From Cydia pomonella (Eukaryota > Arthropoda > Insecta > Lepidoptera > Tortricidae): a stretch of 64,000 nucleotides of DNA. The position numbers and the translations under genes are program-made. The stretch covers positions 6,957,451 through 7,021,450 of the forward strand of contig NC_084728.1 in assembly GCF_033807575.1 (NCBI RefSeq), given 5' to 3'. Under the pieces are notes generated by a model. That model ran no database searches. It was given only the letters and a program-made list of their open reading frames with translations, and was not told the DNA's origin. Below, one piece after another: positions 30,901-40,869 of this stretch (its first letter is position 1; each line of letters starts with the position of its first letter).

Positions 30901-33900
30901 AGGAAGGGGGGGGGGGGGGGGGGGGAGGGGGCAGATCTCACAAAAAAGAATATTTTTAATATTCTTATATCACTTCTTAATTAGACAGCCAGTAGATAGT
31001 TTTCTACATTTACATTTTTGAGAACTTTGCTTTATAAAAATTTGACAACTTCAGCAAACATCTCCTTGATGAAATACTTAGATACATACATGACAACAAT
31101 AACTCCCGAACATATATTCTGAAGAACGCACAAATGCCTTTACCGGGATTCGAACCCGGAACTCCTGCTTTGTAGGCAGGGTCACTAGGTCACTACCGAT
31201 TCTAACCTGTAACATAAACTAACCTCCAACTCGGCATTGAACAATGTCTCCGGTCCGCATTCTCTCTCAACAGTCTCGCCGAACACACAGTAGTAAAACT
31301 TGCTGCAATCGCTCTCATGAGGCAGCAGCTTGTGAACATCGAAGTCCGCAGGACATCCGTTGGGGAGGAGTTCCTCGACATCTATGTCAACCTCTCCGCT
31401 GCCTTCGAGATCTTCTCCTGAGGCTTCTTCTGAAATTTCTGAGGATCCTGAGCCTTCTTCGGAAGCTTCTGAGGATTCAGTGTTAACGCAGTCTACTTTC
31501 TCGGGATCGTCGCAAACCTGGAGAAAGCTATTGATTAGTTGGATTTTTTCGATTATCTGCTCGAAGGCCTATCCTAAGAGCCACCCCACACTAGCGTCTC
31601 CCGAGCGTCGGCGTCAGTCAATTTTATGGCTGCTGCTCGACGCAACGTTGGCGCAACTGCGCAGCGACGCCATTTTCCATAGCACTGACCAGACGCAGAG
31701 GCTAATAGTGTGGGGTGGCATTAAGGCTCAAGGTAAATAATGTATATGGAAATAATACATATGTTTAGGGGAATAAACATTAACATATAGGAATTGAAAT
31801 TATTTAGGGCAAAGATTTAGAGCGTTTTCACACTGTCTGATGCGATATTGGAGGCCGGTTGATCCTTAGAGAAAATCAGCTCCTGCTCCTGTTTTTGGTG
31901 TTAGGTTATCTTTTTAACAACAAAAATATTTAAACAATGAATAAATATAAAAAAGGCCCTTTTAAAATTTTCACTTCTTAACCGATATCCCATATCGGAC
32001 CGGAAAATGTGAAAATGCACGAACGCTCTACCCTAAGTAAGGGAATCAAAGAATATTTGGGAAAATTAAATTAATCTCTCTTAAATACCTATCTAGGGTT
32101 CTAACTTTATATGGCCGTCTGATAAGGCCTCTATTAAGCCTACTTATTTTTTGCGTTATTCATCAGCTTATATGGATTTATGCTACTATAAATCGTATAC
32201 TGATAACTGAATACACTGGAACTATTTAATCCAATTAATGGTAAGTCCCCTAAAGGTGTGAGTTTTGACATGTATAGTAATTTATTAGTCAGGCGGGTTA
32301 TCTTTATTTGGTTTTTATGTATTACATGTAATATATGTAGTAAATTGGAGTGAGACTCAGCAATGCCACTAGATTAATGGCCACTAGGGTCTCCCGAGCG
32401 TCGGCGTCTAACCAACTCTATGGCTGCCGCTCGAAGCAATGTTGGCGCAACTGCGCAGCGACGCCATTTTCCATAGCGCTGACTAGACGCCGACGCTCAA
32501 AAGACGCTAGTGTGGGGTGGCCCTAAGAAACGTAATGTAAAGTTCGCTGCTTACAATGCGTCATATTACTTAGTTAGCTATGTATTTTATCTATCTATAT
32601 CTATTCTATATTCTCCTCTATTTTACGGGTATTAATATTAAGGATTGATCTATACACAGATTCACGGACCACTTCAGTTCAGATACCTAGGTCATACATC
32701 ATTCGGATCTTATCAAAAAGGGCAGGCGCAATCTAGAGAATAGGTGCATTTCCGGAAAATTTTGCGCCGAAATAATGATATTGATTATGATATATTAATT
32801 ATTGACCTTTGTACGTAATATTGCGCACAATGACGTAATCCAGGATGCATCGTTGTTATCAACGGAATAAATTTATTTCGATAGTGAATCATGGCTGAGA
32901 CAAGCATCAGTGTAAAAGTTAATAAATAGTAATGGTGCTGTTCGAAATCGTTTAAACTATTGATAATCAATTATAATATTATATCACTACACCTCATAAA
33001 ACAAAGTCCCGTGTCTCTCTGTATGTACGTTCGTGATAAACTCAAAAACGACTGAACGGATTTTCATTCAGTATTCACCTTTCAATTCTTGAGGTTGTTT
33101 AGGTGTATAATTTGTTTAGGTTTTGTGTAGCCCGTGCGAGGCAGGGGCTAGTTAGATTTTATAATCTATTCTAATATATAATACATATTATTTATTAGAA
33201 TTTTTAAACGATGCCAATTTAAATTTTTTCATTTTAAATTATTAATTAACATTATGGCTATGTGCAAGTTGCGGAAAACTTTCAAAAAGTTGGAAAACTT
33301 CTCAGAATTTTCAGAGACATTTCACAGGATACAAAGACAACTATTATTTTGGAAATGGAATTTAACGATTTCTATACAAAAAAAATCTTATATCTACACT
33401 GTACAAATTCTCTTTCAAGCGCAAGCATCTGTTTGACAAGGTTCAAATCATGAGGACGACCATGATGTTTCACAATGAATATATATTTATGTATGTATGT
33501 ATATTTATTTATTTAGGTTCAATATTATTGACGCATGTATAATGTTATATAATTTTGTGTATTTTTTTTCCATTTTACTCCAACTGTATTATGACCCTGT
33601 ACCATCTTTCGGTTTAGCCCATGGTTGACTGGTGGAGAATGCCTTCTGGCATCAAGTTAGCCATTTGTAGTCTTCATGTATTGTGCAATAAAGTTTAAAT
33701 AATTGAATAAATGTCTATAGCAATCAAAAAAATCGAAACTAACTTACCTGTAAAGCTGGGTTGAAAGCAGTATTCGACGGGCAATCTCTGACGACCTTGT
33801 TTCCAAACACACAGTAGTAGAATTTGTCGCAACGGGTCTCATGCGGCAGAAGGTAATGGACGTCAAAGTCCACTGGGCAACCGTTGGGAAGCAGTTCTAA

Positions 33901-36814
33901 TTCTGGGGCCTCTGTTGCGGCCTCTGTTGTGGCTTCAGTTTCTGCTTCAGTGGCGGTCTCAGTTGTAGAGGTGGGTAAAGTAGCTGCCTCTGTAGTTGGG
34001 GTTGGGGCCTCAGTGGTTGAGGCCGGTTCTAGAGTGGCTGCCTCAGTGCTTGGGCTTGGGGCTTCAGTGGTAATGACGGGTCCTAAAGTAGCTGCCTCAG
34101 TGCTTGGCCTTGGGGTCTCAGTGGTAGAGGCCGGTTCCAGAGTAGCTGCCTCGGTGCTTGGGGTTGGGGCTTCAGTGGTAAAGACGGGTCCTAGAGTAGC
34201 TGCCTCAGTGCTTGGCCTTGGGGCCTCAGTGGTAGAGGCCGGTTCCAGAGTAGCTGCCTCAGTGCTTGGGCTTGGGGCTTCAGTGGTAAAGACGGGTCCT
34301 AAAGTAGCTGCCTCAGTGCTTGGCCTTGGGGCCTCAGTGGTAGAGGCTGGTTCCAGAGTAGCTGCCTCGGTGCTTGGGGTTGGGGCTTCAGTGGTAAAGA
34401 CGGGTCCTAAAGTAGCTGCCTCAGTGCTTGGCCTTGGGGCCGCAGTGGTAGAGGCTGGTTCCAGAGTAGCTGCCTCGGTGCTTGGGGTTGGGGCTTCAGT
34501 GGTAAAGACGGGTCCTAAAGTAGCTGCCTCAGTGCTTGGCCTTGGGGCCTCAGTGGTTGAGGTCGGTTCTGTGGTTGGGACCTCAGTTGGGGTTTCGGTC
34601 TCCGCTGATTCCTCGCTCTCTTCGGACGTAGGAGGAACTCCTGGCAGTTGGCAGTTCGCAGCACCCGGGTGTACACAAGTCTGCAAGACACGTTGTAAAT
34701 ATTTTATTATATTTTACTTCTTGTTTTTGTTTTTTCATACACGGTGTTTTTTAAACTCCGTTAACTAAGTACCTTTAAGGATTCGGTATGTCCCTAGCTG
34801 GCAGTGGAGGTTCGTCAAATATATTCGTAGGAAAGTGTAAGAGTTTTGGCTTTTCTTTACTTTATGAGCCATCGTAAAAGTAATGTCTTAAAACTAGGGG
34901 ATTGAGTCCTATAGACGCACCTCTTCAAACTTGAAATGATTGGCATTTTCTACTAACGATTGTCATTTGGCTAGACCGTCAGCTATGGTTGTGTATGAGC
35001 GTTGAAAGGAAAGGCCAGCAGAGCACCTTTCTGTGATTTGAGGAAAATATCAGAATTTTAGGTAAATATCACCGTCGGCCTGACGGGGGGGGGGGCTCCT
35101 AAAATTTGTGCGATAATGACAACTGGAGCTTAGGCGAATCCTGCATGAAACCTCAGAAATCGAGGTTTTGTTCTCGAAAATTTCCTACTCCAATAACGAA
35201 ATTTTGGGAACGGAATGAGAAACAAATTAATCTCTGCGTGACCGTTTTGGTTTTTGCGTTTATTATAGCCGATTTTGTATGCTAGGCGTCTGTTTACGGC
35301 GCATTTATTTGGCCGTTTTTAGCGCTGTTTGAAGTAATCTAGTTCTTATATAAATAAGAATATCGAAAAAGCAAAACGTACAGACAAAGGTACTGGTAAT
35401 ATTGAACTAATACAAAAAAAAAAAAACATCTAGGGCAAAAATCCAGAGAGGAAAAAGTTGAGAACGTTTATATGGAAAAATGACTAATCTTTCCTCCTAC
35501 CCAAGCGAGACAAGCTAACACCATTTTAGCCTGTGGTTTAAGGCAGAGACGAGTTAGTTGCGAAAAATTTGTAAATAGAACATTTCTTGAAAAATTGCAC
35601 GGGGAACAAAGAAAAATTTCTTATGGAAATGGAAAATTACGATTCCTTTACAAAAATATTCCGATTTTTTCCAAAAAATATTTAGCATATTTGTCAAATT
35701 CCCGACGAAACATCAGTTAAGGTACCTGAATTTCGTATGAGAACTCTGTCCCTGGAGCACAGTCCCTCGGCGTGACCCACTTCTCCCCATACTCGCAGTA
35801 GTAGAACTTAGTGCAGTCCCACTCGTGGGGAAGCAGGTGGTGCCCCTGCGATGGGCAAAGATCGCTTGTCGTCGTAGCTCCATCTATATCCACCAAAACA
35901 TGTCTGGCGTTGGCCACGGCGACCGTGGCGAGGATTAAGATTTTTCCTGAAAAAAAAAATATATAGAAACTAAAACGCCTGGAAGAGCTTCTGGTCCATG
36001 AAGGCGCTATTGAAGGGTGACTTTCCCCTGTGTCTCAAGCGCAAACTCATCCACATCTGTATTCTGCCTATCCTAACTTATGACGCTCAAACATGGTCGT
36101 TAACTGAGGATTTAAAGTCCAAACTCAAGGTTTGCCAGCGAGCGATGGAGCGTAGTATACTAGGCGTTCGCAGAACTGATAGAATCAGAAACACGGCACT
36201 GCGCTCCAGAACTCGAGTTGTAGATGTAGGTGTCAAGACAGATTAAGTGGGACTTGGCTGGATATGTCTGCCGCATGCACTCTGAACGGTGGGCCAAAAT
36301 GGTTACCGAGTGGGACACACGGAATACCATAGATGGTGCAGGCCGGGGTGCAGGCAGACCGTAAAGGAGATAACGGGACGACTGGGACACATTTTATCCG
36401 GATTGGCGGGAATGTACAAATGACAGGGTTGAGTTAAAGAAGCGAGGGAGGTCTTTGCTACTGCTGCACGCTAAATTAAGCTAAAAAAAAACATAGAAAC
36501 ATTGAGGAAAACTCACGTTTCACGCCAAAATAATCGCTGTTCTTCAATGTTTCTTGAGTTTCGAATTTATGTGGGAACAGTACCCCTTGTGTAACTTTGA
36601 TCGAAATCATAACGTGACGAACGCGTTTGCGTTAAGTCTCATTTTGTATAGGATTTTGAGTTTCCAAAACGTCCCGCTTGGCGCGCTCTTTCGAAATCCA
36701 ATACAAAATGAGACTAAACGCAAACGCGTACGTCACGTTTGGAAATCGAATTTATTTACACTAGGGGTACAGGGCCCAATTCGTATAGTTATTTTGCTAG
36801 AACTTACCTATCAT
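24911..36814 (-). CDS. secreted multi-domain chitin-binding protein, peritrophin/mucin type (twelve exons, 11 CBM14 domains)
   Basis: Exons in transcript order: 36814-36808, 35946-35726, 34680-33748, 31517-31224, 30214-29921, 29640-29251, 29026-28712, 28078-27830, 27533-27144, 26912-26526, 26414-26028, 25342-24911. All use GT-AG. The summed product is about 1432 residues. Exon 1 gives only ATGATAG; with exon 2 it forms the signal peptide MIGKILILATVAVANA. Each later exon begins with the last two Cys of one chitin-binding domain (V-C-D-x-P-E-x6-C type). It continues with an acidic Ser/Glu/Asn/Thr linker and ends with the first four Cys of the next domain (CPADFDVHQLLPHESDC, FYYC, ERDC, HFNPTLQ). 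Every internal exon from exon 3 on is a multiple of three and starts and ends in phase 0. Exon 3 adds a mucin-like Thr/Pro tandem repeat. Exon 12 carries a diverged eleventh domain and a basic C-terminus ending LYLGQK. CBM14 domains bind chitin; such proteins build the peritrophic matrix, or cuticle and tracheal matrix. Midgut expression is an inference. I see no stop or frameshift in any exon. Confidence 0.92.
25549..25896. repeat. AAGCTT-ended dispersed repeat in the last intron of the chitin-binding gene
   Basis: Runs from CATTTTTGGTACAAGCTTTT to TAAATAAAAGCTTGTAAAAA. It is among the most complete copies of the family seen at 17456-17761. Confidence 0.65.
28079..28711. other. intron 7 of the chitin-binding gene, no extra exon seen
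   Basis: I looked for another chitin-binding exon because this intron is longer than its neighbours. No VCD..PE start or CPADFD block is present on the minus strand. AT-rich, no repeat recognised. Confidence 0.5.
30778..31206. repeat. SINE fragments and poly(G) tract in intron 4 of the chitin-binding gene
   Basis: 30778-30835 (+) has the head GTCTGGCCTAGTGGGTAAGA. A purine run (GAGAGGAGAGGAGAGGAG) and about 20 G at 30906-30925 follow. 31071-31206 (-) has the B box in GGGTTCGAATCCCGG. Both SINE pieces belong to the family at 11752-12017. Confidence 0.6.
31580..31719. mobile_element. CCACCCCACACTA MITE, copy 1
   Basis: The ends GCCACCCCACACTA and TAGTGTGGGGTGGC are perfect 14-bp inverted repeats. 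Inside are CTCCCGAGCGTCGGCGTC and CAACTGCGCAGCGACGCC. It lies in intron 3 of the chitin-binding gene. Confidence 0.8.
32379..32523. mobile_element. CCACCCCACACTA MITE, copy 2
   Basis: Same family and same intron as 31580-31719: GTCTCCCGAGCGTCGGCGTC inside, right end CTAGTGTGGGGTGGCC intact. The left end has lost the CCCACACTA part. The inner arms (GAGCGTCGGCGTC and GACGCCGACGCTC) are better matched than in copy 1. Confidence 0.75.
32990..33165 (+). repeat. dispersed lepidopteran-type repeat
   Basis: AAAACAAAGTCCCGTGTCTC, CTCAAAAACGACTGAACGGA and TTTAGGTGTATAATTTGTTT, then GCCCGTGCGAGGCAGGGGC. I recognise this as a common moth and butterfly repeat (from memory, class uncertain). Confidence 0.5.
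33405..33712 (+). mobile_element. LINE 3' end, copy of 40923-41608
   Basis: TTTCAAGCGCAAGCATCTG, ATGATGTTTCACAATGAATA and the 3' end TGTATTGTGCAATAAAGTTT. It ends just before exon 3 of the chitin-binding gene, in the opposite orientation. Confidence 0.65.
33967..34557 (-). repeat. coding 54-bp tandem repeat (mucin region of exon 3)
   Basis: Ten full 18-residue units and one 17-residue unit. They alternate strictly between TTEAPRPSTEAATLGPVF and TTEAPTPSTEAATLEPAS types, so the higher-order unit is 36 residues (108 bp). Rich in Thr, Ser and Pro, it is a probable O-glycosylated spacer at about residues 118-314. Confidence 0.92.
34681..35725. other. intron 2 of the chitin-binding gene, with a diverged repeat
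   Basis: 35095-35480 shares AAATCGAGGTTTTGTTCTCGA, a Lys/Asn-like AT body and AAAAATCCAGAGAGGAAAA with the long SINE-like family at 57218 and 58457. A G run lies at 35086-35094. No other exon seen. Confidence 0.5.
35955..36482 (+). mobile_element. RTE-like LINE RT fragment in intron 1 of the chitin-binding gene
   Basis: Forward reading with one frameshift: KALLKGDFPLCLKRKLIHIC, ILTYDAQTWSLTEDLKSKL, VCQRAMERSILGVRRTDRIR, then WDLAGYVCRMHSERWAKMV. An A-rich tail follows. This matches the thumb and C-terminal region of RTE-type polymerases. It is antisense to the host gene. Confidence 0.8.
36580..36770. mobile_element. GTACCCC MITE next to exon 1 of the chitin-binding gene
   Basis: The outer ends GTACCCCTTGTGTAA and TTACACTAGGGGTAC enclose mirrored ACGCGTTTGCGTTAAGTCTC and GAGACTAAACGCAAACGCG. 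191 bp. It ends 37 bases from exon 1. A second copy is at 53328-53521. Confidence 0.85.
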
Positions 36815-36899
36815 TTTGGCGTCAAAAGGGACGCAACAGATTTGAAAAAAGAAACTTCAGCTCTTACGGAACACTTCAGTGTCTTTCAATAAGAACTAA

Positions 36900-36934
36900 A
36901 CTGAATATATTATCATGTATCTTCTTATTATATA
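36900..36934 (-). promoter_or_regulatory. TATA box and TCAGT initiator of the chitin-binding gene
   Basis: On the minus strand TATATAA occupies 36934-36928, and a TCAGT initiator has its A at 36902, 32 bases downstream. The inferred 5' UTR is 36902-36815, leading directly into AAAATGATAG|GTAAGT. This spacing supports the seven-base coding part of exon 1. Confidence 0.65.
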
Positions 36935-37264
36935 GTTGTAATTCGTTTTGATACAAGATCGATAAGATTAATTGCTTGTAGATTATTAGGTATCGATGTA
37001 AGCACGTCTTACCTAATCCTGTACATATTTAGGTGAAAGTATACGAAGCCTAGGTAGAGAGAAGTTAGTCAAGATGGGGTAGCTTATGGGGTAAAGAACC
37101 TATAGGTCGCTCATAAGATATATACTTGTTAATAAGTGACTTATCTTTAACTTCATACACATAGTATAAGGTCAATATTGCCTACAAAATTCTCTTCAAT
37201 AGTTTAGTTCGAAGCCATTTTGAATTTTCGTGCGCAGTATGGAAACCTTATTATGCTATCCACA

Positions 37265-37452
37265 CAGATAGACAGGCGCGGATACAGGGGGGGGGGGCAT
37301 AGGGGCAATGCCCCCCCCCCCCTAAAACCCTGGCTCTCACATTACTAAATTGAGTAACATTTTTTTTTACCTTATTTTCTGTGCAAAAATATATGATTTT
37401 CTCAAAATGGCCCCCCCCTAAGCCAAATCTTGTATCCGCGCCTGCAGATAGA
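37265..37452. mobile_element. hAT-type MITE with perfect 8-bp target duplication CAGATAGA
   Basis: Element 37273-37444: CAGGCGCGGATACAGG at the left, CTTGTATCCGCGCCTG at the right. CAGATAGA lies at 37265-37272 and 37445-37452. The inside is dominated by runs of G and C. Confidence 0.9.
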
Positions 37453-37714
37453 ATTGAGAGGTTACAAAAATTATATCACTAGATATCAGAACTGGCTATA
37501 CGTATGTAAATTATGACGATTCCCAAATAATCATAATATGAAGAAGCTAAGTGATCGACATGATTGTAACGAAGCTGTTGTTCTTTGAAAAATATTTCAC
37601 TCACATCTAGATATTCCCTCGCTACTTCAAGAGATTTCGTTCAAACTGCCTCGTAGAAGATAACGTGTATGAATTTTTATATAATAAATTTTTGATTTGA
37701 TCATTACGTAAGAA

Positions 37715-37862
37715 TAAAGGTGCAGTGGCCGATTTGCCCTAAGGCCCTGTAGGCCCGGGCCTAGGGAGGCCAGATGGTTTCTGAGAAAGGGGTGGCTAAA
37801 TACTTACAACAGGGCCTGGCGCCTACAGCGGCCAATACTGCAAATCCACCACTGTAAAGGCG
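37715..37862. mobile_element. hAT-type MITE with near-perfect 8-bp target duplication
   Basis: Element 37723-37854: CAGTGGCCGATTTGC at the left, GCAAATCCACCACTG at the right. The flanks are TAAAGGTG and TAAAGGCG, one mismatch. 132 bp. Confidence 0.8.
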
Positions 37863-38140
37863 GGTGGCCCGTCTTGCCCCTTGCCTTACCTTGCACAATT
37901 TTCCCCTATTGCGATAAAATTTCGTTTCCGGCTGAAATTTCAATCAAACTATTTATTAAATTAGACAAGTGCAAGTCTGACTTGCACATTGGTTCCGTGC
38001 AAGGCGTGTGTAGTATGTAACTTTGTTTTTCTCTTGACTTGTAATCGGTTATTTATGTTTTTATCGACTTCAAAAACGATAAATTTCTCAATAAAAAGGA
38101 ACCCTTATGGTGTTTTGGATCTTTTTAACTATATAGGTAT

Positions 38141-38310
38141 GTGGAGCACCCGGGTGGAATACGTCGGTATGGGCGTCCCAGATACCGCTGGAGTGACGAA
38201 GCCCTGTCCGCCCTCGGAATACCCAACGGGCTTAAAGTGCCGCAGGATAGGGCAGAGTGGCGCTCTCATGTCAGAGGCCAAGATCCTGTTTGGGTCACTG
38301 AGCCAGTGAA
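38141..38310 (+). mobile_element. LINE C-terminal fragment
   Basis: The frame reads RRYGRPRYRWSDEALSALGI, then VPQDRAEWRSHVRGQ. The GRPxxRW...QDRxxWR pattern is the C-terminal block of RTE-like polymerases. Short and isolated. Confidence 0.65.
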
Positions 38311-39015
38311 GGTAGGTACGTTGTTGCCTAATTTAGTTTTCTTTTATCACCAATATACAATAATAATAATAACTTCAATTCATAGACCATTATACTGTTC
38401 ACTTTTTCTACAATAGTCCCAATACCTGCTGCGATCGGTTCATGGATGTGTTGTGCCTGTGAACGCGACAGATGCCTAGACCGCTCGGCCACGTGATCAC
38501 GGTCGCAAGGGTCGAAATTTTCAAGTTTATGACAATTTCTTGAGAGCCTGTGGCGCCCCTAAGGTAGAATAGTATGGTTCGACCTCCTAACCGACTCCAC
38601 TCAGGTGATTACGGGCTAGCGAAGAGAGATGGCGCTGCCATTTACTTTTTATGGAAATATTTTAATTTGTGTTTTTTCCTTTGTTTCGGTTTATAGATTT
38701 AATAGTAGTGTTTCTACTTGAAATGTCACAAATTATTTTCATTGAAAGTAATTTAATTTGTTTTTAGGATACCTATTCAACCTAAAAAATTACAGCTGCT
38801 TCCGCGAATTTGTTTATCAATTATCAAATGATTGTATAATAATAAAGATTAATTCGCGTTTAAATGTCGCAGTGTCAGTGAACATTAGGAAAATAGAACT
38901 ATCAATCATAGCTACTGACTAATATCTGAGGAAGCTTAGGATTATGATTAGATTTGTCCTGTGGATTAACACTAATTACTCGTAACATTTGACTGTACCT
39001 TGGCACTTTAAAATT
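38311..39015. other. intergenic, nothing recognised
   Basis: AT-rich with no plausible coding. GAGATGGCGCTGCCATT at 38626 is a string seen in many insect repeats. Confidence 0.4.
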
Positions 39016-39475
39016 GTTAAGGTAAGGTGGAGTAAGACGGACATAGTTTATTTTGCTCTTTTGTCTTTCCCTACAAGCTGGAGTGGTTAGAGTAGCGCTA
39101 CCTCGTTTTAGACAAAATAGGCACGATGGATTGTCGATTTACGGAAAATGCCCAGAAGAACTAACTAAATAACTAACTAAGTGTTACGGTCCGTATCGAA
39201 AAATGATTAAGACACGTACCTATCTTAAAAAGATCGATAACTAAACGACATGTCAAAATTGACGTTTATTTCGATTCCGCTGTGATTCCAATAAGATCTA
39301 TCTACGATATTTCTAACATCAAAGTGACATTGGTTGCCCGAATCGAGCTGCTTCTGACAATTATACCTACGACATAAAACGATATCTATATGAGAACTTA
39401 TCGTTATCGTTCCTCATTCTTCAAATCGGGCCGTTAGTCTTGCCCCGGTGATTATCTATCCCACCTTACCTTAAC
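39012..39475. mobile_element. piggyBac-type MITE (TTAA-flanked) carrying a nested MITE
   Basis: GTTAAGGTAAGGTGG at 39016-39030 and CCACCTTACCTTAAC at 39461-39475 are a perfect 15-bp inverted repeat. Read as TTAA plus GGTAAGGTGG, this gives the TTAA target of piggyBac-like elements. Inside, 39187-39433 is a copy of the TA-flanked MITE at 16958-17230. Confidence 0.8.
39187..39433. mobile_element. TA-flanked MITE nested in a TTAA-flanked MITE
   Basis: CGGTCCGTATCGAAAAATGA at the left, CATTCTTCAAATCGGGCCG at the right. The body has CTAAACGACATGTCAAAATT, as at 16958-17230. It inserted after the outer element. Confidence 0.8.
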
Positions 39476-40424
39476 GAAACCTTACTCTATAAGTAATTTA
39501 CCTAAGTAATTTCATAGAAATTTGACGACTTTTACAATTTTTCACGGGAAAGAAGTCTTCTATAAATGTACAGTAGTCTCGCTAATCTGGACCCCCACAA
39601 ACCCCATGATGCTTGTAATCCGGACCTCTCTCAAAATTCAAAATTTCCGAAATATCTGCAAACTTTCATGAGAAAATTCTCATGCAATTTTCCACCTAGA
39701 AAGTTCTAGTTTAGATAACGGGTTATTAATTTATTACTGAATAGCTTTTATTTATTTAATTAATTTAATTTAATTTATTTAGGATCACCAACAGACAATA
39801 CATTATGAAAAAAGAATCTGTAGCTTACATAACATTAAAGGTAGATGTTTGTCCAATTATAATTATTTGTCCATGTTTTTAAAGGGTCCGCAACACGCAT
39901 GTAACTCCTCTGGTGTTGCAGGCGTCCATAGGCTGCGGTGACTGCTCACCATCAGGCGGGCCTTATGCTTGTTTGCCACCGGCGTGGTATAAAAAAGAAA
40001 AAATATAGGTAGCCACAGCTTATTCCAGTATCTTAGTCAAACAATAGGACATTTAGACTTAAGCTATTAATAAATAAAATTTAACAAATAACAAAGGAGT
40101 AACAGGAAATTATGATAGTTGAATTAATTAATTTGCACTTTCCGACAAAAAAAGTGACAAAATAACATATCATATATGTATTTTAAGAAGAAAAACGAAA
40201 ATACGAAGGAGATGAAATACAATACAGTACAATATAAATGTAAACGTTGCAGTCTAACCTAGCATGCAAAGTACGGTCTCTCGAAGTCCTGGGAGATGAA
40301 ATGCATCAGCACTTTTTTTTTTAAATCTACGAGGCTGTTACCGAGTATATCTGCCTCCAAGTTAGTTATCAAGATAAAGTAATAGCTCTCAACTTTATCT
40401 TGATATCTCATCATCTTCCCCGCG
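39476..40424. other. intergenic with a LINE 3' scrap
   Basis: 39884-39995 (+) matches the 3' UTR end of the GEVPPP LINE family (GCATGTAACTCCTCTGG ... GCTTGTTTGCCACCGGCG). The remainder is AT-rich without genes. Confidence 0.5.
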
Positions 40425-40626
40425 TTGTGTGTAGGGGAGGTACCCTAAAAAAAATTAAATTTGTAGATTTTATTGTACAACTTTCTCGGCTTTATTGATT
40501 TATATATCCATGTCAAATTTCAGCTCTCTAGCACTAACGACCACGGAGCAAACCCTCGGACAGACAGACAGACAGACGGACATGGCGAAACTATAAGGGT
40601 TCCTAGTTGACAACGGAACCCTAAAA
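40425..40626. repeat. GGGTTCC repeat family, partial copy
   Basis: GTAGGGGAGGTACCCTAAAA, TTGATTTATATATCCATG, CAGACAGACAGACGGACATG and GAACCCTAAAAA match the last third of 49694-50396. Confidence 0.7.
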
Positions 40627-40869
40627 AGGAGATGTTTTACCTCCGGCACACACATCTGTGCCTGATTTCCACCTCCTTATAGGTACAGTGACGGATTTGT
40701 TCTCCAGACACATCTGCCAGATGTCGTACACATTTGTAGCCGTACCACGAGTTGACCCTTGACGTTAACGACTACGTAAACTCGATCGCAGTCCATCTAC
40801 TTACTATTTACACTGCCCAATGTGAGTAACAGGGCCTGAGAAAGATTCTATATCTATAGTATAAGAATA

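Noticed and set aside
33884..34768. 294-codon plus-strand frame rich in GASVVEAGSRVAASVLG repeats
   Set aside because: It is exactly antisense to the mucin-like exon of the chitin-binding gene. The 54-bp repeat keeps both strands free of stops. The minus frame has the domain Cys, splice sites and signal peptide; the plus frame has none.
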